Shown piece after piece: positions 17,685 through 25,620 of a stretch of 64,000 nucleotides of DNA; the first letter of the stretch is position 1, and each line of letters starts with the position of its first letter. Source of the DNA: Ewingella allii (GTDB lineage Bacteria; Pseudomonadota; Gammaproteobacteria; Enterobacterales; Enterobacteriaceae); NCBI RefSeq assembly GCF_044430645.1, contig NZ_JAWUDN010000008.1, positions 62,001 to 126,000 of the forward strand. The letters run 5' to 3'. The position numbers were made by a program, and so were the translations under genes. The notes beneath the pieces were generated by a model. That model saw nothing but the letters and a program-made list of their open reading frames with translations, was not told the origin of the DNA and did not search any database.

Positions 17685-18656
17685 ATGAGTAAGAGAATAT
17701 TATTGACCCTGCTGTTAGTAGCAGTGGCCATTTCGCTGGCGGTACTTTTCCGCGCGGGCAACCAGGACTTATTATTGCAAGGAGAAGTGGACGCACCGGA
17801 GGTGATTGTTGCGTCTAAGGCTAAAGGCCGGGTGATTGAACGCTACGTTGAGCGTGGCGATGATGTGAAAGCCGGGCAGCTGCTGATGTCTCTCGACAGT
17901 CCGGAACTGATGGCGCAGTTACGCTCACTGGAGGCGGCACGCGATCAGGCCAAATCACAGCTGGAATTGTCGATTAACGGCACCCGCGAAGAGAGCATCC
18001 GCAACCTGAAAGCGACGTTGGGACAGGCGCAAACTGAGTACACCAATGCACGCGACGAGTACAATCGTAATGCCAAAGTGGCCTCCAAAGGCTATGTTTC
18101 TGCATCAGATTTAGAGAATTCCCGCCGCGCGCGCGACAGCGCTTATCAGCAAGTATTAGTCGCCAAAGCCAACCTCGATGAAGGCGTTAATGGCGACCGC
18201 GCCGAGCAGCGCCAGAGTTATGCCGCCCAACTGCGTCAGGCCGAAGAAGACCTGCTGGAAGTGAAAGCCCAAACGGATGACTTACAGGTCAAAGCGCCGG
18301 TTGATGGCGAAGTCGGGCCAATCCCGGTAGAAGTGGGGGAGCTGCAAAGTGCTTCCAGCCCGTTGCTCACTCTACTGCGCTTGCCGGACGCCTATTTCGT
18401 TTTCAACCTGCGTGAAGACATCCTCGCCGGGATACATAAAGGCGACAAAATCAGAATTCGCGTTCCCGCGCTCAATAACCAAGAAGTGGAAGCCGAGGTG
18501 CGTTACATCGCGCCATTAGGGGATTACGCCACCAAGCGCGCCACCCGTGCGACAGGCGACTTCGACTTGAAAACCTTTGAAGTTCGGCTCTATCCGCTGC
18601 AAAAAGTGCCTAACATGCGCCAAGGCATGAGCGCGCTGTGGAACTGGAAAGAGTAG
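17685..18656 (+). CDS. HlyD-family membrane fusion protein (export adaptor)
   Basis: This 323-residue periplasmic adaptor has one N-terminal membrane anchor (about residues 5-22). The split biotinyl-lipoyl domain is visible as IVASKAKGRVIERYVERGDDVKAGQLLMSLDSPE (first half, near 42-75) and KAPVDGEVGPIP (second half). A long alpha-helical hairpin of about 130 residues lies between them, and a beta-barrel domain follows. It resembles YbhG/YhiI-type adaptors of ABC-2 exporters. The start has AAAAGGAAGC upstream. Two permease genes follow within the same operon. Substrate unknown. Confidence 0.85.
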   Translation: MSKRILLTLLLVAVAISLAVLFRAGNQDLLLQGEVDAPEVIVASKAKGRVIERYVERGDDVKAGQLLMSLDSPELMAQLRSLEAARDQAKSQLELSINGTREESIRNLKATLGQAQTEYTNARDEYNRNAKVASKGYVSASDLENSRRARDSAYQQVLVAKANLDEGVNGDRAEQRQSYAAQLRQAEEDLLEVKAQTDDLQVKAPVDGEVGPIPVEVGELQSASSPLLTLLRLPDAYFVFNLREDILAGIHKGDKIRIRVPALNNQEVEAEVRYIAPLGDYATKRATRATGDFDLKTFEVRLYPLQKVPNMRQGMSALWNWKE

Positions 18657-18661
18657 TGGCA

Positions 18662-19810
18662 ATGTACCGGGTAAAAGCCGGCTGGCGCTGTTTCTCTCGC
18701 TCGTTCAACCGTGAAACGCGTGACGCCTTTCGCAAGCCGGTGATCCACTGGCTGGGTTGGATATTCCCTTTACTGCTGTTCATCCTAATCAGCAGTAACT
18801 TCTCCGAGGGTACCTTGCTGAAACTGCCGGTGTCAGTGGTGGATAACGACCACAGCACGCTGTCCAAAACGCTGATCCGCAAGATGGACGCCGGTTCGCA
18901 CGCCCACGTGCAGACTTTTGACGGTGGGTTGCAGGAGGCTAAGCATCGGCTGCGCACCGCGCAGGATTACGCCTTGCTCTACATTCCACCAGACTTTGAA
19001 GCCGACGCGCTGGAAGGCAAACAGCCAAGCGTGGTGCTCTATTACAACGCGCTGTTTTACGGCGCCGGGCTTTACTCCACGCAGGACTTCAGCGGTTTAA
19101 TCACTGAATTAAATAGTCAATATCGGGCGATTCTGGCAAATGAAATGGGCAAAACCATGCCGCCGCTGGCGAGCGTGGAGCTGCTGTATGGCAGCCTGTT
19201 TAACGCCAGCGGCAGCTACATTTACTACCAGCAGTTTGCGGCGATGATCCACCTGATTCAGCTATTTACCGTGACGTGCATGATTTACGTGATGGCGCGC
19301 AGCCAGTCCCTGCTGGGCGCGCCGTCTTTTACCTTTGCACTGTTGGGCAAACTCGCGCCTTATACCCTGTGTTTCACCACGCTGCTGCTGGTGGAAATCG
19401 CCATGCTGGTGGGTTTTTTTGACGCGAGGGTCAGTGGCAATCCGCTGTTTATGGTGTTGATTAGCTTCTTCTATGTGATTGCCGCCCAAAGCATCGGGCT
19501 ATTGCTGTTCACCTTCACCAGCACCACGATCACCGCCTATACCCTGATGGGGATTTTCGTCAGTATCGCGCTGACTTTCTCGGGCATGGCGGTGCCGGAG
19601 CTGTCCATGCCACTAGTGGCGCGGATCATCTCGAATATTGAGCCGCTGACCCACGCCCTGTACGCGATGTTTGACATTTTCCTGCGGCAGGTGCCAGCCA
19701 GCGCTATCTTCAGCGTGTGCGCCATTTTGCTGATTTACCCGCTGATCACTGGGTTACTGGTGCATAAGCGATTGTACCTGCGCCTTAAGAAGCAGGAGCC
19801 AGGAAAATGA
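18662..19810 (+). CDS. ABC-2 type transporter permease (first)
   Basis: This 382-residue inner-membrane protein has the ABC-2 layout. One N-terminal helix (about 24-45) is followed by a large extracytoplasmic domain starting VSVVDNDHSTLS. Five or six helices in the C-terminal half include the FSGMAVPELSMP segment typical of the last-but-one helix. ATG 18662 has GGAAAGAG upstream, inside the end of the preceding gene. Frame-open GTG codons at 18638 and 18656 are alternatives. It overlaps the next permease by four bases (ATGA), so the two are coupled and probably form a heterodimer. No ATP-binding subunit is encoded nearby. Confidence 0.85.
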   Translation: MYRVKAGWRCFSRSFNRETRDAFRKPVIHWLGWIFPLLLFILISSNFSEGTLLKLPVSVVDNDHSTLSKTLIRKMDAGSHAHVQTFDGGLQEAKHRLRTAQDYALLYIPPDFEADALEGKQPSVVLYYNALFYGAGLYSTQDFSGLITELNSQYRAILANEMGKTMPPLASVELLYGSLFNASGSYIYYQQFAAMIHLIQLFTVTCMIYVMARSQSLLGAPSFTFALLGKLAPYTLCFTTLLLVEIAMLVGFFDARVSGNPLFMVLISFFYVIAAQSIGLLLFTFTSTTITAYTLMGIFVSIALTFSGMAVPELSMPLVARIISNIEPLTHALYAMFDIFLRQVPASAIFSVCAILLIYPLITGLLVHKRLYLRLKKQEPGK

Positions 19811-20976
19811 CGCTACGCCAATGGCTTACCACTTACTGGAAGACCTTCGTTAAAGTCCTGACTGGCATGCTCGACAAGCCGATGTGGATGATGTTGCTGA
19901 TTTCGCTGTGCGTGATGAGCACGGTGTACGCCAATCGCACGGTGTGGGATTTGCCGGTGGCGGTGGTCGATCAGGACCACAGCACGGCCAGCCGGATGCT
20001 TATCCGCCAGCTTGATGCCACCTCGAAAATCAAGATGAACAGCTATGACAGCGTGGATCTGGCCGAGAAGGATCTGGCGTGGCGAAAACTGTTCGCGGTG
20101 ATCATCATGCCGGTCGATCTGGAGAAAAAGATCCTCGCCGGCAGCGACGTGGTGATCCCGGTGTACGGTGATGCCACCAACCGTCTGGCGAACGGCCAGA
20201 TCCAGCAGGACGTGGTGGCGGCCTACCAGTCGATTTTGACCCAGTACAACACCGAATTGTTGATGCGTAGCGGCTTCAACAGTAAGCAGGCCAATGTGCT
20301 GTTGACGCCAATCGTCGGCCAGACGCTGGACTTGTTTAACCCCGGCATCAGCTTCGCGGCCATCATCTTCCCCGGCCTGCTGGTGATGTTGCTGCAACAC
20401 TCCTTGCTGATCGCCAGCGTGCGGGTGAATATCACCCTCAATAGCGCGCCCGACGGCAAGCCTGCCATCCCGGTTTTCCTCGGCGGGCTGACGGCGCTAA
20501 TCCCCATCTGGCTGTTCCTGTCCATCGTGCTGTTTGTACTCTGGCCTTGGATCTTGGGGTATCGGCAGACGGCGACCATTCCCGAAATCATCATGCTGAC
20601 CTTCCCGTTCCTGCTGGCGGTGCTCGGGCTGGGTAAACTGGTGACCGAATGTCTGCGCAGCGTGGAGATGATCTACCTGACGCTCTCTTTCATCACCATG
20701 CCGGTGTTCTACATCTCGGGGACCATTTGGCCGTTACAGGCTATGCCGACTTGGGTGCGGGGCGTGTCATCTATGCTGCCGTCCACCTGGGCCACCAAGG
20801 CGATTGCGGGGGTCAACCAGATGGGACTGCCGTTCAAAGAGGTGGGCGGCGATATGCTGATGCTGCTGCTTCTCGGCGCGATTTATACCATTTTGGGTAT
20901 TGGCTTGGGTATTTTGCGAGACAGCGGGCGGCTGCGTGGCCTGCTGCATCGCAAGAAACCGTTGAAGAATGATTAA
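19807..20976 (+). CDS. ABC-2 type transporter permease (second)
   Basis: This 389-residue paralogue of the preceding permease has the same topology: an N-terminal helix (about 23-42), an extracytoplasmic domain starting VAVVDQDHSTAS, and a C-terminal bundle with the YISGTIWPLQAMP motif. It is close to YhhJ/YbhR-type drug or lipid exporter permeases. It is the last gene of the HlyD-permease-permease cluster and is followed by a strong terminator. An ATPase and an outer-membrane channel would have to come from elsewhere in the genome. Function beyond export is unknown. Confidence 0.85.
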   Translation: MTLRQWLTTYWKTFVKVLTGMLDKPMWMMLLISLCVMSTVYANRTVWDLPVAVVDQDHSTASRMLIRQLDATSKIKMNSYDSVDLAEKDLAWRKLFAVIIMPVDLEKKILAGSDVVIPVYGDATNRLANGQIQQDVVAAYQSILTQYNTELLMRSGFNSKQANVLLTPIVGQTLDLFNPGISFAAIIFPGLLVMLLQHSLLIASVRVNITLNSAPDGKPAIPVFLGGLTALIPIWLFLSIVLFVLWPWILGYRQTATIPEIIMLTFPFLLAVLGLGKLVTECLRSVEMIYLTLSFITMPVFYISGTIWPLQAMPTWVRGVSSMLPSTWATKAIAGVNQMGLPFKEVGGDMLMLLLLGAIYTILGIGLGILRDSGRLRGLLHRKKPLKND

Positions 20977-20992
20977 GGGATGAAACGTGGAG

Positions 20993-21018
20993 AACAGGCG
21001 CAGTCGCTGCGCCTGTTT
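20993..21018 (+). terminator. Terminator after the exporter cluster
   Basis: AACAGGCGCAG (20993-21003) and CTGCGCCTGTT (21007-21017) form a perfect 11-pair stem with a three-base loop, running into TTTT. The convergent gene ubiV ends six bases beyond. Confidence 0.85.
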
Positions 21019-21023
21019 TGGCT

Positions 21024-21902
21024 TTATTGCACTAATTCCAGCCCGGCGACGCGCTGCCAGTAGCCGTTACAGTCGGCTTTATCCTGCAACTCCAGCGCCG
21101 ATAGCCCCTGTTCATTGCGGCGGAACTGCTCGAGCACCTGCAAGGTTTGCAGGCTTTCCGGCGACAGCCTGACGATATCCACCAAGCCCTGCATTGACGT
21201 TTGCTCATTGCCGAGGTTGTAGCAATATCCGCTTTGGGTCTGAATGCCGTTGAGCACGAACACCTGCTGGTTCTCCTGCGACAGCACTTTGCGGCCCTGC
21301 GGATACTTGATGCAGCAGGTTTCACAATCATCCTTGGCCCGGTCTTCCGAGCGCGCGGTAAAGCAGCGCGCCGAGTAGGCCAGCGGCAAGTGGCCGTAGG
21401 AGAGCACTTCCACCTCGAACTTGCCGCCAATCCCCATGTCCTGACACTGATTGAGCAAGTTCACCAGCCAGTCGCGAGAAAGCTCCACCGGCATGCACCA
21501 GCGCGTCATGCCCTGTTGATGCAGAATTTTCAGAGTCGCGGCGTTGTAGCAGTTGAGCGCGTGGCCGGCGACAAACGGCAGTTTGCGCTCGGCGGCCATG
21601 TTCACCGCGCCAAAATCGTTGGCTTCCAGCAGAAACTCGCCGTTTTCCACGTAGCGTTTCAACTCGTTCAGTTCCGACGGCGCTTGCAGCAGCGCGAGGG
21701 TTGAAAGCACCACCTGTTTGCCGCTGGCGGCGAGCTGGCGGGCGATTTCCAGCCAGTCATTGACCTTCATCTCACGGCGTTTGGTACAGACATTTTCGCC
21801 GAGATAGATGATATCGGCACTGCTGCTGGCGGCGGTCTGATAAAACGCCTCAACGTCCTGCTTTGGCCAGTAATAAAGGATGGCGCCTAAAGAGTATTTC
21901 AT
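21024..21902 (-). CDS. ubiV: Ubiquinone biosynthesis protein UbiV (oxygen-independent hydroxylation)
   Basis: UbiV, formerly YhbV, is a U32-family protein without protease function. It forms a complex with UbiU that hydroxylates ubiquinone precursors without oxygen. The 292-residue protein keeps the four iron-sulfur cysteines expected from E. coli: residues 39, 180, 193 and 197. I chose the ATG at 21902 (MKYSLGAILYYWPK), which has AGGGGAAACG upstream and gives the family length. The frame runs 30 codons further into ubiU. It lies 14 bases after ubiU in one operon. Confidence 0.95.
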   Translation of the reverse strand: MKYSLGAILYYWPKQDVEAFYQTAASSSADIIYLGENVCTKRREMKVNDWLEIARQLAASGKQVVLSTLALLQAPSELNELKRYVENGEFLLEANDFGAVNMAAERKLPFVAGHALNCYNAATLKILHQQGMTRWCMPVELSRDWLVNLLNQCQDMGIGGKFEVEVLSYGHLPLAYSARCFTARSEDRAKDDCETCCIKYPQGRKVLSQENQQVFVLNGIQTQSGYCYNLGNEQTSMQGLVDIVRLSPESLQTLQVLEQFRRNEQGLSALELQDKADCNGYWQRVAGLELVQ

Positions 21903-21916
21903 CGTTTCCCCTGCCA

Positions 21917-22912
21917 TTATTGCCATTTGCGATGATAGGCACCGAGCGTGGTTTGGGTGCCTTCGGACATTGAACCTAGCTGCGTCATCCACTGGGCATC
22001 CGTGGTGAACGCCTGCGGATTGGCCTTACAGCGATCGATAGCGGCGCGCCAGACGCGGGTCACTTCGCTGACATAGGCCGGGCTGCGCTGACGCCCCTCG
22101 ATTTTCACCGACGCGATATTGGCGGCAAACAGCTCAGGCAGCAGCTCCAGCGTATTCAGGCTGGTGGGCTCTTCTAGCGCGTGGTACTTCGCGCCGTCCA
22201 CCAGATAGCGCCCCTTGCACAGCGTCGGATATCCGGCGTTTTCGCCTTCGTCATAGCGGTCAATCAGCACATTGTTGAGGCGCGACTCCATGCCCTGTGC
22301 CGTCTGCTGCCAGCGAACAAAACGCGCGGGAGAGCAGGCACCCACGGTGTTTGGCGACTCGCCGGTCAGATAAGAGGAGAGGTAGCAGCGGCCTTCTGCC
22401 ATGATGCACAGGCTGCCAAAGGCGAACACTTCCAGCGGCACGACGCTGGTACGCGATAGCTGGCGGACCTGATGCATCGACAGCACGCGGGGAAGCACTA
22501 CGCGGGCAACATCAAAATTGCGCTGATAAAATTTAATGGCTTCATCGTTGGTAGCCGAAGCCTGAACCGACACGTGGCGCTCAACCTGCGGGTAGCGTTT
22601 GGCGGCATAATCGAGCATCGCGATATCGGCCAGGATCAGCGCGTCGGCGCCCAGCTGCGCGGCCATGTCGACGGCGCGCTCCCAGCGCTCAAAGCCGTCA
22701 GGATGGGCGAAGGTGTTAATGGCGATATGCAGCTTGCGGCGGTGGCGATGTACGTAATTTGCCGCCTCCTGCAATTTCTTCTCAGTAAAGTTCAGACCGG
22801 CAAAATGGCGGGCATTGGTATCGTCTTTCAGGCCGATATAGACCGCGTCGGCACCCTGATCAATGGCCGCTTTCAACGCGGGTAAATTACCCGCCGGGCA
22901 AAGTAGCTCCAT
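21917..22912 (-). CDS. ubiU: Ubiquinone biosynthesis protein UbiU (oxygen-independent hydroxylation)
   Basis: UbiU, formerly YhbU, is the U32-family partner of UbiV. The complex carries 4Fe-4S clusters and supplies hydroxyl groups to ubiquinone under anaerobic conditions, with prephenate as donor in E. coli. The 331-residue protein has the four cluster cysteines at 169, 176, 193 and 232, the exact E. coli positions. The N-terminus MELLCPAGNLPALKAAID matches the family. It is divergent from ubiT across a 309-base region with a candidate FNR site. Confidence 0.95.
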   Translation of the reverse strand: MELLCPAGNLPALKAAIDQGADAVYIGLKDDTNARHFAGLNFTEKKLQEAANYVHRHRRKLHIAINTFAHPDGFERWERAVDMAAQLGADALILADIAMLDYAAKRYPQVERHVSVQASATNDEAIKFYQRNFDVARVVLPRVLSMHQVRQLSRTSVVPLEVFAFGSLCIMAEGRCYLSSYLTGESPNTVGACSPARFVRWQQTAQGMESRLNNVLIDRYDEGENAGYPTLCKGRYLVDGAKYHALEEPTSLNTLELLPELFAANIASVKIEGRQRSPAYVSEVTRVWRAAIDRCKANPQAFTTDAQWMTQLGSMSEGTQTTLGAYHRKWQ

Positions 22913-23014
22913 GGTTTATTCCTGACTTTAGCCGGTAAAACTGCGCCGGTAAGAATGAAAGAGGGGGGCTCGCTGACGTAAGGCCTTCATCAGAGAGCAT
23001 TTTACTGGGGAGCT

Positions 23015-23056
23015 ATTTTAGAGAAGGCGGTCGCACAGTATTTTGATTTGAGGCAG
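23015..23056 (-). promoter_or_regulatory. Candidate FNR-dependent promoter for ubiUV
   Basis: On the minus strand a TAAAAT -10 box (23020-23015) lies downstream of an FNR-like site at 23043-23056. One half-site of that site is perfect (ATCAA, plus-strand TTGAT) and the other is poor (two of five). The site centre at 23049.5 is 41.5 bases from the start expected near 23008, the class-II activator distance. The rest of the 309-base ubiU-ubiT gap shows no better promoter for ubiT. Confidence 0.4.
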
Positions 23057-23221
23057 TTTATACCCGGTTGGAGCCGACTCGGGGCGAGGGTGGTTGTGCG
23101 CGCTTTCTTTCTGTTGCAGTATTTATTGATGCAGGACGCGGTACTGAATAGACGATGTGGCAAAATAGGGCCCATCTCTTGAGCGAATCAGTGTCCAACG
23201 TTACTTAAAGGAGTGGTGCCA

Positions 23222-23743
23222 GTGTTGCAAAAACTACGAGCACGTATGGTGCGTCAGGGGCCGTCATTACTAAGTTTGCCGGTAAAATTCACGCCTTTCG
23301 CCGTACAGCGGCAGGTTTTGCAACAGGTACTTAGCTGGCAATTCCGGCAGGCGCTGGCCGAGGGCGATTTGGATTTTCTCGAAGATCGCTGGTTAAAAAT
23401 CGAAGTCAGCGATCTTGGTCTAAGCTGGCTGATGTCAGTTGAAGATAGCAAGCTGGTGATTAGCGAGCAGGGCGAGGCGGATGTCAGTTTTAGCGGTAAT
23501 GCTAACGATTTGGTACTGATCGCCGCGCGCAAGCAAGATCCTGATACGCTGTTCTTCCAGCGCCGGTTGCGTATCGAAGGAGATACGGAACTCGGGCTGT
23601 ACGTCAAAAATCTGATGGACGCCGTCGATCTGGACAGCATGCCTTTGCTGCTGAAAAGCGGCTTAATGCGCCTGGCAGACTTCATTGAAGCAGGTTTACA
23701 AGAGGACCGCGAGCCTGGCGCTCCGGTAGTGCAAACATGTTAA
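23222..23743 (+). CDS. ubiT: Ubiquinone biosynthesis accessory factor UbiT
   Basis: UbiT, formerly YhbT, is an SCP2-domain lipid-binding protein required for the oxygen-independent ubiquinone pathway, where it is thought to hold the hydrophobic intermediates. The 173-residue protein has the SCP2 core ADVSFSGNANDLVLIAARK and the strongly conserved DPDTLFFQRRLRIEGDTELG. I chose GTG 23222, eight bases after AAAGGAG (23207-23213), which gives MLQKLRAR as in E. coli. It overlaps the yhbS start by seven bases. Confidence 0.93.
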   Translation: MLQKLRARMVRQGPSLLSLPVKFTPFAVQRQVLQQVLSWQFRQALAEGDLDFLEDRWLKIEVSDLGLSWLMSVEDSKLVISEQGEADVSFSGNANDLVLIAARKQDPDTLFFQRRLRIEGDTELGLYVKNLMDAVDLDSMPLLLKSGLMRLADFIEAGLQEDREPGAPVVQTC

Positions 23744-24240
23744 TTCGTACCGAAATACCGATTGATGCCGCCGGCATCGACCGTTTACTGCGCGAAGCTT
23801 TCAAGCGAGACGACGAAGCAGACTTGGTCAGAGAGCTGCGCGAAGACGGTTTGCTAACCCTCGGCGTGGTTGCCACCGATGACGAAGGTCAGGTGGTCGG
23901 CTACGTGGCTTTCAGCCCGGTTGATATCAAAGGAGAAGACCGTAATTGGGTCTCTCTGGCTCCTCTGGCGGTTGATGAATCATTGCGCGGACAGGGCTTT
24001 GGCGAAAAGCTGGTGTACGAAGGTTTGGACTCACTCAATGAGTTTGGCTACGCCGCCGTGGTGGTGCTGGGCGACCCGAACTACTATCAGCGTTTCGGCT
24101 TCAAACCCGCGGCCCCGCACGACCTGCACTGTCGCTGGCCAGACACCGAAGCCACTTTCCAGCTCTACACCCTGAGTGATGACGCCCTCAACGATGCCCA
24201 CGGCGAAGTGACTTTCCCGGCGGCGTTTAATCGTTTTTGA
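23737..24240 (+). CDS. yhbS: GNAT-family N-acetyltransferase YhbS
   Basis: This 167-residue single-domain GNAT protein shows the acetyl-CoA site LAVDESLRGQGFGEKLV (R-G-Q-G-F-G signature) and the later YYQRFGF motif. Its N-terminus MLIRTEIPIDAAGI and its position after ubiT match E. coli yhbS. It starts seven bases before the ubiT stop, which implies coupled translation. The E. coli homologue is little characterised; the acceptor substrate cannot be read from sequence. Confidence 0.9.
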   Translation: MLIRTEIPIDAAGIDRLLREAFKRDDEADLVRELREDGLLTLGVVATDDEGQVVGYVAFSPVDIKGEDRNWVSLAPLAVDESLRGQGFGEKLVYEGLDSLNEFGYAAVVVLGDPNYYQRFGFKPAAPHDLHCRWPDTEATFQLYTLSDDALNDAHGEVTFPAAFNRF

Positions 24241-24274
24241 GTCTGACGGGCTGCTTATAAAAAGCACGTATCCG

Positions 24275-24303
24275 TTGAAATATTAACCACTTCCTTCTAT
24301 AGT
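24275..24303 (+). promoter_or_regulatory. Sigma-70 promoter of the toxin-antitoxin pair
   Basis: TTGAAA (24275-24280) and TATAGT (24298-24303) have a 17-base spacer, a near-consensus promoter. The -10 box directly abuts an 11-bp inverted repeat. Confidence 0.7.
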
Positions 24304-24330
24304 ATCTGTACGGTAAAAAACCGTACAGAT
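24304..24330. promoter_or_regulatory. Perfect inverted repeat, probable autoregulatory operator
   Basis: ATCTGTACGGT (24304-24314) and ACCGTACAGAT (24320-24330) are perfect 11-base complements around AAAAA. The repeat starts at the edge of the -10 box and covers the expected transcription start, so a bound ribbon-helix-helix antitoxin would block initiation. No T tract follows, which argues against a terminator. Confidence 0.75.
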
Positions 24331-24416
24331 ATGAATTTCGTGCATCTTTCCAAATTATAAAACCACAAAAGAAGAGAATGGCTGCCGTCTGTGCGTTAGC
24401 AGTCTAGGAGTACCAC

Positions 24417-24686
24417 ATGTCAGCCTTGAAGAAACAGCGCATCGATCTGAGATTATCCGACGCTGATAAAAGCGCGATCGAAGAAGCTGCGGCAATGTCC
24501 AACCAGACCATCACGCAGTTTATGGTTGCCAGCGCCTCGAAACGCGCTGCCGAGGTTATCGAACACCATCGACGGCTCATCCTTAACGAAGAGTCGTGGA
24601 AGTTGGTGATGGATGCCCTCAGCAACCCACCTGAACTGAATGATAGGTTGAAACGAGCTGCCAAGCGTCTCGAGAATATGGAGTAA
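24417..24686 (+). CDS. DUF1778 ribbon-helix-helix antitoxin
   Basis: This 89-residue protein belongs to the DUF1778 (TacA/AtaR-like) antitoxins. A short N-terminal ribbon-helix-helix DNA-binding domain (QRIDLRLSDADKSAIEEAA, then MSNQTITQFMV) is followed by a C-terminal extension that in this family wraps around and inhibits the toxin. AGGAG lies six bases upstream. It is four bases ahead of a GNAT toxin gene. Family knowledge and the palindrome in the promoter suggest autoregulation by the antitoxin-toxin complex. Confidence 0.9.
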   Translation: MSALKKQRIDLRLSDADKSAIEEAAAMSNQTITQFMVASASKRAAEVIEHHRRLILNEESWKLVMDALSNPPELNDRLKRAAKRLENME

Positions 24687-24689
24687 GAG

Positions 24690-25211
24690 GTGGACGATTT
24701 AACAATAGGGATGTTGGTTGAAGATGCCGAATATGATTTTGCGGCATTTGACTGCGGAGAGGAGTCTCTCAACGTTTTTCTAGCCGAGCACCTTGTGCGG
24801 CAACACAGAAATCGCATTTTGCGCGGTTATCTGCTCATGACCAAAGAGCCAAAACCCAAGGTCTTAGGTTATTACACGCTTTCGGGCAGCTGCTTTGAGA
24901 AGGCTGCTCTGCCATCAAATACTCAGAAAAGAAAAGTGCCTTATGAAAATGTCCCGAGCATTACATTGGGCCGTTTGGCGGTTCATAAAGATCTGCACGG
25001 GCAGGAGTGGGGAACCACGCTGGTAACACATGCGATGAAGGTGGTTTACTTAGCTTCTAATGCCGTTGGCGTTCACGCACTGTTTGTTGATGCGCTGAAT
25101 GTGAAGGCAAAAGGCTTTTACCAGAAATTGGGTTTCATCCCTCTTGCTGGCGATAATGCCCATTCTCTTTTCTTACCGACTAAGTCGATAGAAAAGCTTT
25201 TCGCTTACTAA
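24690..25211 (+). CDS. GNAT-family toxin (TacT/AtaT-like), acetyl-CoA motif altered
   Basis: Toxins of this family acetylate the amino acid on charged tRNAs and stop translation. The 173-residue protein has the expected DCGEESLNVFL start, the LGYYTLSG strand, SITLGRLAVHK, and the C-terminal FYQKLGFIPL with the catalytic tyrosine. The acetyl-CoA signature, normally [RQ]xxGx[GA], reads H-G-Q-E-W-G: the first residue and the key glycine are replaced, each explicable by one G-to-A change. This may have inactivated the toxin. The start is a GTG at 24690; an ATG at 24711 is an alternative. Confidence 0.88.
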   Translation: MDDLTIGMLVEDAEYDFAAFDCGEESLNVFLAEHLVRQHRNRILRGYLLMTKEPKPKVLGYYTLSGSCFEKAALPSNTQKRKVPYENVPSITLGRLAVHKDLHGQEWGTTLVTHAMKVVYLASNAVGVHALFVDALNVKAKGFYQKLGFIPLAGDNAHSLFLPTKSIEKLFAY

Positions 25212-25219
25212 CTGGTCGT

Positions 25220-25516
25220 TTACTCAGCCAAGTAACTCTCCAAACTCCCCGGCTGTTCTTTCACCAATTTCTCTTTCTGCACTTTCGTCAGTTTCTTCAC
25301 TTTTAGTTCAAGCTTTGAGGCCTGTGAGCGATCTCCGGCGGGGCAGTGGAACACTAATTCTAGTTCGCCTTTACCGCGCAGCGCTTTGGCACCTTTACCC
25401 GACTGATGCTGGGCCAAACGGCGTTCGACTTCGGTGGTGATGCCGGTGTAAAGCATGCCGGACGGCGTGCGCAGCATGTATAAAAACCAGCGGGATGGCT
25501 CGGCAGACTCGGACAT
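25220..25516 (-). CDS. yhbQ: GIY-YIG domain protein YhbQ
   Basis: This small protein of 98 residues consists of one GIY-YIG endonuclease-like domain (FLYMLRTPSGMLYTGITTEVERR) with the HQSGKGAKALRGKGEL continuation typical of the UPF0213/YhbQ group. E. coli YhbQ has been linked to DNA-damage nuclease activity. I chose ATG 25516 (MSESAEP); a TTG four codons upstream is possible and neither has a strong ribosome-binding site. It converges with the toxin gene, ending eight bases away. Confidence 0.88.
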   Translation of the reverse strand: MSESAEPSRWFLYMLRTPSGMLYTGITTEVERRLAQHQSGKGAKALRGKGELELVFHCPAGDRSQASKLELKVKKLTKVQKEKLVKEQPGSLESYLAE

Positions 25517-25620
25517 TTTGAATGGCAACGCGATGCTATGAATTGAAGTTGAACGGCAAGTTTACCTTATCGCGCCGATAGCGCGCTAAACTGGCGGCAG
25601 ATAATTTTGAGGAGCAGGGC

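Noticed and set aside
23170..23200. FNR-like TTGAG-ATCAG sequence upstream of ubiT
   Set aside because: The half-sites are separated by three bases rather than four and both have mismatches.
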